DNA from: Opisthorchis felineus
Lineage: Eukaryota > Platyhelminthes > Trematoda > Opisthorchiida > Opisthorchiidae
Length of the DNA: 64,000 bases
Assembly (NCBI GenBank): GCA_004794785.1
Contig: SJOL01003000.1
Coordinates: 75,751 to 139,750 of the forward strand
Direction: 5' to 3'
Under the pieces are notes generated by a model. It did not search any database, had not been told where the DNA came from, and saw only the letters and a list, made by a program, of their open reading frames with translations. Numbering within the stretch: the stretch's first letter is position 1; each line of letters begins with the position of its first letter. Positions 56,788 to 64,000 of this stretch are shown one piece after another. The position numbers and the translations under genes are program-made.

Positions 56788-57132
56788 TTGGACGTCAGTC
56801 TGGGTGAGCTAAGAGTTCAGCAATTCCAGACAGGGTTAACCACCCTGTTTGGTTTCAATGTGCCAGTTACTTTCGACAATGTACACTACGAATCATCTGG
56901 CGCCTCCGCACCAGTTCCAACCAGTACACAGGAGAGACTCGTGGGGCTCACGTGTGAGGAATGTGGCGAGTGCTGCAAATCGAAAGCTGGCTTGGTAGCT
57001 CACAATCGAGTTCACGACAATGAAAGTGTTGGTACGAACATGGTCGCCTACATCCAAGACAAGCTTACTAAGACACCACTTTTGCGTGGACGCAGGAAAT
57101 GCCAAAATTCATACACGTCCACGTGGAGGTAA
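56788..57132 (+). CDS. Open frame with one C2H2 zinc finger, origin unclear
   Basis: The 114-codon frame contains LTCEECGECCKSKAGLVAHN followed by RVH, a single C2H2 finger (C-x2-C-x12-H-x4-H). It ends exactly at an AGG/GTAAGC donor-like site. In fluke RTE-type elements a single finger of this kind often follows the reverse transcriptase, and RTE debris lies on both sides, so a transposon origin is more likely than a host gene. The start is not defined. Confidence 0.4.
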   Translation: MDVSLGELRVQQFQTGLTTLFGFNVPVTFDNVHYESSGASAPVPTSTQERLVGLTCEECGECCKSKAGLVAHNRVHDNESVGTNMVAYIQDKLTKTPLLRGRRKCQNSYTSTWR

Positions 57133-57289
57133 GCCGAGAATGTGACTTCATGTGTATGCCAGATTACGGTGGATATATTTTAACTCTCACCTCACAATTG
57201 TTTAGGAAGCTGCGTTACCTCAACATGGTCCGCTGATCGCCGACCGTCCAGTGTTCTTTTTACGAGCCAGTGCTTGTCGTGTCCATGTT

Positions 57290-57480
57290 AGTGGGACAAA
57301 AAATAAAATAAAACACGTCCCGCTACGGTACCCGTTCGGTGCTGCCATGTAATTCGAACAAATCACAAGGGTTGACATAGTGCCAGGATGACTAGAAAGC
57401 AGCAATCGAAAAGCTAGGGCTAGGTTCGCACCACGGAACTTCTGGTCATAGTTTCGCATTCTAGTAGCTGAGGTATCTCC
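57290..57480 (-). mobile_element. tRNA-derived SINE copy, diverged
   Basis: Minus strand: gagatacctcagctactaga (A box), accagaagttccgtggtgcg and aacctag (B box region), ctggcactatg, ending in a ttttattttatttttt tail. The long minus-strand open frame here is SINE sequence. Confidence 0.65.
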
Positions 57481-57804
57481 AGCTCGACACCTGCAACTAC
57501 TATCCCGACGGTTCCCTTGTGGAGAGATGACAGACTGCCAGCTGAGAAGAGCAAAGAACATTGCCATCATCATCAGAGACACCAACATCAGTGTTGACAC
57601 TGATGCTTCAGTACCTTACAAGAGTAAAGATATTTAACATACATGGCGGTGAGAAACCAAGTGTCCACCAATAAGACTGATGGTGCTCTCAATCCTAGAG
57701 GACAAAGCGGGACGAAAGTCCCAGAGTACCTGGATGACATGGACTCAGTGCCGAAATGGGTTTTTGAAATGCCATTGATGTTGCAAAAGAAAGTTCCGGT
57801 CTAG

Positions 57805-60800
57805 GTGTGGGCGCCCTGGCAGTATCCGAGCCCACATACAACCATGAATTTCATACATACAGACAAACTCATGTCACATCGGCCTTCGTGTGGTGCTAGC
57901 AACCGGGTTGCCTTACCTGTTGCACACCTTGTAGGCCTTGCAGTTGGGGCTGAAGAGACCGTTTGTCCTGCATATGTTTCGCAAACAACATCTGCGCGTC
58001 ATCCAGCGCCGACATTCTCAGGCATCTCGAAACCAATATTCAAGCCTCGACACCCAGTCTATCCGGTAGCCTTCAATGTCCGCACTCTGAGGAAAGCAGG
58101 ACAACAAACTGCTCTTGCTCTCACACTGGACTCTCTTGGCATTGATGTGTGCTGTGTGTCAGAAACAAGAATTCAAGATGCAAACACAGTAGTTGAGCTA
58201 GCGCCCCATCATTCTCCACTCGCATCTGACTGCACACCTTTGGCGATCCAGAGGCTGCTGCGGTAGAATGTGCGGGGGTTGGTAGCGTCCCAAGTCACCG
58301 GGCGGAAGAATCCTTGCTTGACAGGATGCACGTTGATAGTCGTTTCTGTGCGGTTCGCTTGCAACGTCTGTGAAGGACTCCCACAAGCGGGAAGTTGATC
58401 GCTGTCGGTTTGTTGTGTCTGCGTGCGCCCCAGCTAACTGTAGCTCTGACACCATCAAATACAAGTTTTATGGCACGTTGAATGCCCAGTTGAGGCAAAC
58501 TAAAAGCTCAGATATCGTTGTGGTTGCCGGAGATATGAACACAAGTGGGCAGACTTAGCACATCTGAGACTCAAGTAGGTGATCCACATGGATTGGACTT
58601 GGTACGGACGGACAATGGTGAACGATTGCTTCAGCCGTGTGCTGACCGCAGGCCGTTTTTACGCAGGACTAAATTCCGAAACAGCCGAAGTCGTCTGGCC
58701 ACAAGGTGTCTTAAACGGCGTGCCAGCTACGAACTCAAATTGTTCACATTGCCATCAGTTACCGATGGCGCGGATCAATAACTGACTGCCACTCGTTTTG
58801 AAACACATTTGTTGATTCCGACCACGTGCTCGTCCAGAGTCGCTTCTCCCTTCGTTTTCCAGGGCGGCGTAAGGTGCAGACCAATGGTTTGGCAACTGAG
58901 AGACTGGTAGATCTGGACGTTGGACGAATTTACCTGAAACGTCTTCTGGAATCTCTTCCAATCGTTCCACCATCAGATGTGAATTCATACTGGGACGAGA
59001 TTGCCAGCTCTTTGCCCAATGCTGGGAGTTTTCTCTGTAGCGCGGCACTGCCAGGCGCACTCAAGAACATAGTTATTGCTTAAATCTCGGAGAAATATCC
59101 CAGCCGGTTTTGAACATAACCCGACCCGAGGAATTATCAGATGTCAAGTGAAAGTGAGCGTGTGAACCGACCGTGAATTCTGGTGGACACGGAAAGCTAA
59201 GGTAATAGGAGAGGCCCAGAAAGCCGGTAATGCCCAAAGATTATTTCAGTTGATCTGTGTGACCGGCCCTCGGAAACCCCCTGCGAGCGAAACCATCAAG
59301 GACCAAAATGGAGTGACCATCTTGAATAACGAAGAACGCCTCGATCGTTGGGTCGAATAATTCGGACGACAGTCACCATGGCAAATAGCTGCCACTCGTC
59401 TGGATCCTACAGGTGACGTCGAACCCTGGACGATGAGCGTGGAAGCCCTTACGGCCTCGGAGGTTTATGACTGCATATGTCCTCTCAAGCGCCACCAACT
59501 TCTGGTCCAGATGACCTCCCACCCGCATTGTTCAAAGACTAGGGTGAAGTCCTCAGTCAGCGCTCGTCTGACCTGTTTGCCTGCATTTGGAAAAAGGAGA
59601 CTGTCCGAGGCAACTGGAGATAGTCGGTGATGGTGCCCATTTTTTAAAAAAGGGGTTCGTAGTGAGTTCGGTAACCACAGGAGGATCAGCTTGACCCCGC
59701 TCGTAACTAGACTGTTGGCGTCACTTGTGCTTCGTCGCCTTATGATGGCTCGTGAAATACTGACTCTAGAACAGCAAGCCGGATTCCGGTCAGGTAGGGG
59801 TTGCGTTGACCAAATCTTCACACTCCGTCAGGTGCTAGAACAACGTCATACGTACAAACGACCCACAGGATTAGTACTCCTGGATTTCCAAGGCGCATTC
59901 CACTCGGTTGACCGGTTTATTCTCCTTGACACGCTTGTCCATCAAGAAGTGCTCCGAAATTTTGTGAACATAATAAGTTCTTTGTATTCTCAAGCTTCCG
60001 GACGTGAGAGAGTACACGGAGAGCTCTCCAAAAGCTTGAGTACGCAAAGCGATGCCCGTCAGAGGTGCCCATTCTCCCCATTCCTATTTAATTTCGTGAT
60101 CGATGAGATAGTGAGACGAACGCTGGAAGGTCTTCAAAACCCCGGTGTTCAGATAGCTTCCTACGAAAACCTCGTTCTCATCTCACAAGAGAAGGCGCAG
60201 GTGTTTTTGGATGAACTGACCAAAGCACCTTGCACCCACAAGATGTAGGGTCAGGACCCTAGACATGCAGGCACTGACCACGCCACTTACAATCCAGGGA
60301 TAGGCACTCGAAGTTGTGGAGCGTTTTACGTATCTTGGGGGTCGCATTAGTTCTCATTGTGATGTGCCAGATAAGGTCAATGCACGGATCTGTGAGCTCG
60401 GGTCGCGTTTGCTAATTTTAGACACCTATGGCATCAAAGCAATATATCCGTGAATCTCAAGGGCTGTTTTGTTGCATGTGCCAGGCGGAATTCCCCATCG
60501 ATACCGCTTTACCGTTGGCAGTAAGCGCCGCCACGGCCGAGCAGCCTATCCCGCACGCGATTGGCCAACATATCGGGTCGCTTGCCAGTCCAGCATCTAG
60601 GCGATCTCAGATTGATCGAAGATCTGTACCCAGCAGCCAATCACGATCTGCCGAATGCTGGTTTTCAATGCCGCGTCCAGTAGGCGTCAAAATTTCCGGA
60701 ATATTATCGCCGCATACACTTTATAAACGATGTGCTGTATATAAGTTTTTGACCTGGTTTTTGGAGTTGCTACCCGTTGTGCACCTTTGGTGTTTTTTTT

Positions 60801-60960
60801 ACTGAACGCTAGCTTGGAATTTTCAGACCGAGTACTAAGCTGGGAATATTCAGTTATTACAATATGAATGTGAGACTTGGCCTGTACGAGCAGCTGAAGT
60901 GAAACGTCTTCATGTGTTCGACAACCATTTTCTCGGAGCCATAGTTCAGTCATCAATCGT
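57805..60960 (+). pseudogene. RTE/SR2-like element with deleted catalytic box
   Basis: Endonuclease: AFNVRTLRKAGQQTALALTL, VCCVSETRIQDA, FVVSACAPANCSSDTIKYKF, IVVVAGDMN. RT: TPLVTRLLASLVLRRLMMAR, EQQAGFRSGRGCVDQIFTLR, GLVLLDFQGAFHSVDRFILL, RQRCPFSPFLFNFVIDEIVR. At 60165-60184 the frame goes from SYENL straight to VLISQ, so the segment with YADD has been lost. After LTTPLTIQG and ALEVVERFTYLGG the frame breaks; ISVNLKGC is followed at 60450-60850 by about 400 bases of foreign sequence, then YECETWPVRAAEVKRLHVFD resumes at 60864. Several stops. A dead copy. Confidence 0.85.
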
Positions 60961-61034
60961 CTTTTCATGACTAAGCTGAAGACTCGCTAGAAACTATAGT
61001 AGGAAACGTGTCAGAATGTTGGTATCACGGGTAT

Positions 61035-61212
61035 CATGGCAGCTGATCAGGTGGTCGTTGATCTACTCGCTCAGTTTGACATTTAGTTTGCAAGCGTTTC
61101 GCAGACATTCGAGGGAAAATCATCGGTACGTGGTTGGGTAGGAACATTCACCGACGAAAAAATTGCGGCTAATTGTCAGGCTCGACGAAGTGATCAGCAG
61201 CCACTTGATCAA
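61035..61212. repeat. Fold-back repeat, second paired copy
   Basis: The left part (gctgatcaggtggtcgttga, ttgcaagcgtttcg, cattcgaggg) and the right part (gatcagcagccacttgatca) are inverted relative to each other, as in 19141-19337, but more diverged and with a longer spacer. Confidence 0.6.
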
Positions 61213-61399
61213 CTCCTTGAAGCACCTTTGATCTTCTGAAGCAGGGGAGCTGGTTTCATCAAATCAGAAAATGGAGTCCTACTATAATCACAGGCATGGT
61301 GCAAAGTGACGACACTTTGACATTGGCCAGAGCGTGTTAGTAAAGTACTATCATGATAATCGCGTATCAAAGCAGTCACTAGGCGAATCGAAAACGTTT

Positions 61400-62150
61400 T
61401 TATGCTGTCGTGGGTTCCAAAACGTGGGTTCGTCATTCGAATCAATTGAAAGAATCTTATTCACAAACCATCCAGAAATTGGATGCGATGCATCTGAACA
61501 TTTTGATAGAAAATCCGGATATGAACAGAGGAAAGACAACGGACATTCATGTTGGGGAGCAGCAGCCAGAGGAGCCCTGTATCAACAACCACGAAGGATG
61601 ACAAGCAGAAGGATGACAAAGACAAATATTCAGGTGAACCCGAGAGAGAAAACGCATACTACCTAACTTCTAAGAGGAGGTATTAGGAGAACCGGCTCCG
61701 AACGTAACTGGACTACACGACTGCCAATGGAATAACCGTTTTCGTTGGGACAGATTTAATTGATTTTTCTTCACTTGTCCTTGGCAGATGAGTTCTATTT
61801 TTGGCCCGCTTGGAACTTTCCACATGAGCTTTATAAGCAGCCCGTTTTCGGCTGCACATGACACGTACGCGTCAGTGTTCAACAGATCAGCTGAATTTCA
61901 CGTTCGCTGGCTTTTTGGTTTGGCTAAGCGCATCAGGCTATCAAGCGGCTATCCAGAATCTGGTTCACGGTATTAAGAAGGCATTAGGAAAACCTCAGTT
62001 CACAACACAAGTAATCGCCTTTTTGAAGCCGTGGGATAGGGGAGCTGGCAGAAGATATTTAAAGTTGTTCCAGAATGGGACCACTACGAGGAAGATATTC
62101 AGCGTGACCGCGAAGCAAACCGCTGAAGAATGAGATTTTGCAAGTGACCA
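61400..62150 (+). mobile_element. Gypsy 3' end and LTR remnant
   Basis: The frame GSKTWVRHSNQLKESYSQTI resembles the integrase C-terminal end (RHVNQLR) of fluke gypsy elements. A purine tract (aagaggagg) at 61671-61679 is followed by tattaggagaaccggctccg, an LTR-like start, and a TATA box (tttataag, 61830-61837) about 150 bases in. The LTR 3' end is not clear. The strong acceptor-like site at 61787 lies inside this LTR, so no host exon is called. Confidence 0.55.
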
Positions 62151-63592
62151 CGTGGTTCGGAACAGAGTCGCCATGAAATTACATTTGGATTGGGTTTGGA
62201 GAGAAAATGAGTGTAGATGATGCGGCCACATAGGCGGCGTTAATTAATGGGGAACGGGCTGAGGCGGGACAGCTGTTCCGGAAACGAAAGCTTACGGATG
62301 AAAATATGCCTGCTTGATCCGACTGTGCTGCATTAGCGGCCTGGCTTCCCTGGTAGACAAAGTTTGTCAGTACACAAGCTGAGAATAAGACTGACAGACG
62401 GTTGATGCTGCTACCAGAAGCTAACTTAAAAATCCGGCAGCATGCTTGGGGATAATGAACTCATGCAGTGGTTGTGTACGTTCGATATGGATGGTTACAC
62501 TGATGCATCGCACCCAGGAGGCCCGACGAATGGGTAACCCTTTGCCAGGGCTCTGAGGCTGGTCTTTATATACTGGAAATAAAAAGAACCGTTGTCGAAT
62601 GCCTGTGCAGATGGCTCAAGACTGCCCTAGTTTTAGCATATATGCCTGAAAGCCTTCTTATTAATCCAAAACCGGTTACAGCAAAGCAACAATACTGTCT
62701 CAGGTACAAGCCAAGACGAAATGAAGACAAATGGTGCGGTTTCTCAGGCGCAGTCCGTTCTATAAGGACTACACCTCTCCCCTAGGCAATGACTGTTGCA
62801 CACGAAGCTCACCTCATCTCTCAAACACACAACGCATTTTTCTCCTATCTGCCTCTTGTCCTCGTATGTATTGGACCACCGACACTATAGAATAGTCCAA
62901 ATTCCAGCAACTGTGCACAGCTTGTACCGTTCGATCTATCTCCCTAATCTACACACTATTGTTCACCGCTGCCCCTAACTGCAGTTAGGGATAAGTGAAC
63001 AAATTCCCTTTTCGTTAAGCAAGATCATTTACCATGATAGAAAGTAATTGAATCGGATCACATTGCGCACTATCTTTCCAGAAACAGTCCTCGCTCACAG
63101 TTTTCAAAAAAATGCACACGATTGAACTTGGGGAGGGTAATCCAGGGGTAGCTCGGTAACGCGCGGCACCAACTGGCCAGGAGATGCGAGCGAATTGGCT
63201 GGCAGTAAATATTGTGTTCACACATGGACAGGTAATTCGATAGTATCAGACTTGAGGCATCGCGTGCTTACACTGATGTTTTGTCGGTGTTTCCGACGCC
63301 TGCAGTGAACCAAGCGGACAATGCTAAGTGGTTATCAGACGGTTGTGTAAGCGTTATATAGCCGGAAAACTCGTTTTTTGGACTGCATGTGCTGCTGGGG
63401 TGATAGCTTGTTTTTCTCGACAGCCCTTTCGTTTACTTTCTGGTTGATCGCCAATAAATCTTTTTGACGGCTGTTTAGGACAGTTTCTGAAACCCCTCAC
63501 GACCTAGCACGCTTCCTTTCTTACCCAACTGCCTGCTAGCTGATCGCCGATTCTCATAAACCAGCTACAAAGGCACGTACGAACAAATCACT
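62151..63592. other. No firm gene
   Basis: Unique-looking sequence. A minus frame beginning near 63225 (MCEHNIYCQPIRSHLLASWC) is short and unsupported. The last 200 bases should include the promoter of the gene at 63593. Confidence 0.35.
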
Positions 63593-64000
63593 ATGTCGGT
63601 TCCAACCGCTCAGTTAACATTTTCCTCTTCCCTACCCAGCCCTGTGGATGACTACTCGACTATCTACGACTCATGCGATAAACCATCTTACCAATGCAAG
63701 TTCTCAATATTCACTTATTGCCACACGCGGTCAATGCGACTGCATGTCACCTCTCCTCGCTGTCCCCATCTGATTAAAGAGTTTTTATTGCGCAAGGCCC
63801 AGTACTACCGAAAGGATCGTTAATGAGATCTGGTGCTTTTTCATCTCCAGAGCGGTTGGAAGTTGCAATCATTCCTTGCCTGTTATTTCAGACCGCAGCG
63901 TAGCTGCTTACCCCAAAGCCTACCAGCAAGCCTTTTTACCACCTCCCTCCTGCCGAGTGTCCGCTCTACCTGAAACCGCCCCAACACCTCGTATGGATGG
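63593..64000 (+). CDS. Start of an unknown gene, cut by the window edge
   Basis: Exon 1 (63593-63818, 75 codons) starts MSVPTAQLTFSSSLPSPVDD and contains a Cys/His-bearing stretch (SYQCKFSIFTYCHTRSMRLH, then VTSPRCPH) and a basic end. Exon 2 starts at 63892 after an excellent acceptor (ccttgcctgttatttcag), joins in phase 1 and stays open to the edge (RSVAAYPKAYQQAFLPPPSC). The 73-base intron uses a weak GTTAAT donor. The Cys-His spacing (C-x9-C-x6-H) is not a standard zinc finger. No family recognised. Confidence 0.5.

Noticed and set aside
57220..57600. Minus-strand 126-codon open frame
   Set aside because: It overlaps a reversed SINE with recognisable A and B boxes and a T-rich tail.
61788..62133. 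Exon candidates after a very strong acceptor-like site at 61787
   Set aside because: The site lies in an LTR-like sequence downstream of a gypsy integrase end, with a TATA box nearby; no phase-compatible host exon was found.
1..64000. CRISPR arrays, operons or other prokaryotic features
   Set aside because: Introns, SINEs, PLE and RTE elements show nuclear animal DNA; no regular spaced repeats were seen.

Overview
The window reads as nuclear DNA of a flatworm, most likely a digenean trematode outside the schistosomes. Base composition is mixed (roughly 44-45% GC by eye). Genes are split into short exons by very small introns (35-60 bases) next to kilobase introns. The intergenic and intronic space is filled with decayed RTE/SR2-like non-LTR elements, Ty3/gypsy remnants, Penelope-like (PLE) fragments carrying hammerhead-ribozyme motifs, and tRNA-derived SINEs, a mix typical of liver and lung flukes. 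I cannot name the species from sequence alone.

Genes were built by hand from splice signals and reading phase. The one firmly recognised gene is NDUFA10, the 42-kDa accessory subunit of mitochondrial complex I. It lies on the minus strand (53087 to 36934) in seven phase-consistent exons, from a Walker A exon to a C-terminal exon with the conserved KY..(Y/F)NT region. Its 8.3-kb intron 2 is almost entirely retroelement debris. Intron 6 holds a sense-strand hammerhead-ribozyme motif with an apparently complete core.

Left third (1-24 kb): a minus-strand gene with long Pro/Ser/Thr/His-rich exons (555-743, 2005-3150, 10558-11094) and a CpG-rich, CCAAT-containing start region at about 11.1-11.35 kb. 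A small plus-strand four-exon gene (7968-8700) lies inside its putative large intron. A plus-strand cluster of very short exons follows (12579-13082), then a five- or six-exon minus gene (15890-13198), minus exon clusters at 18.5-19.0 and 20.9-21.2 kb, and a minus gene at 23260-21472. The last has a small CpG-rich plus-strand gene (22232-22671) nested in an intron.

Middle (24-37 kb): PLE debris, a composite repeat with pol III-type boxes, a divergent pair of small genes (29229-30228 minus, 30379-30825 plus), a PLE fragment with a second complete hammerhead core (32.2 kb), and a four-exon unrecognised gene (36146-33709 minus).

Right (37-64 kb): NDUFA10, then about 10 kb of transposon remains (gypsy 53.7-55.5 kb, RTE fragments at 56.2 and 57.8-61.0 kb, a gypsy 3' end with LTR at 61.4-62.1 kb), and at the right edge the first exons of a plus-strand gene (from 63593) that runs out of the window.

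Apart from NDUFA10 and the transposon proteins, none of the genes matches a family I can name. Their calls rest on open frame, splice-site quality and phase agreement, not homology. RNA-seq would confirm or refute them.
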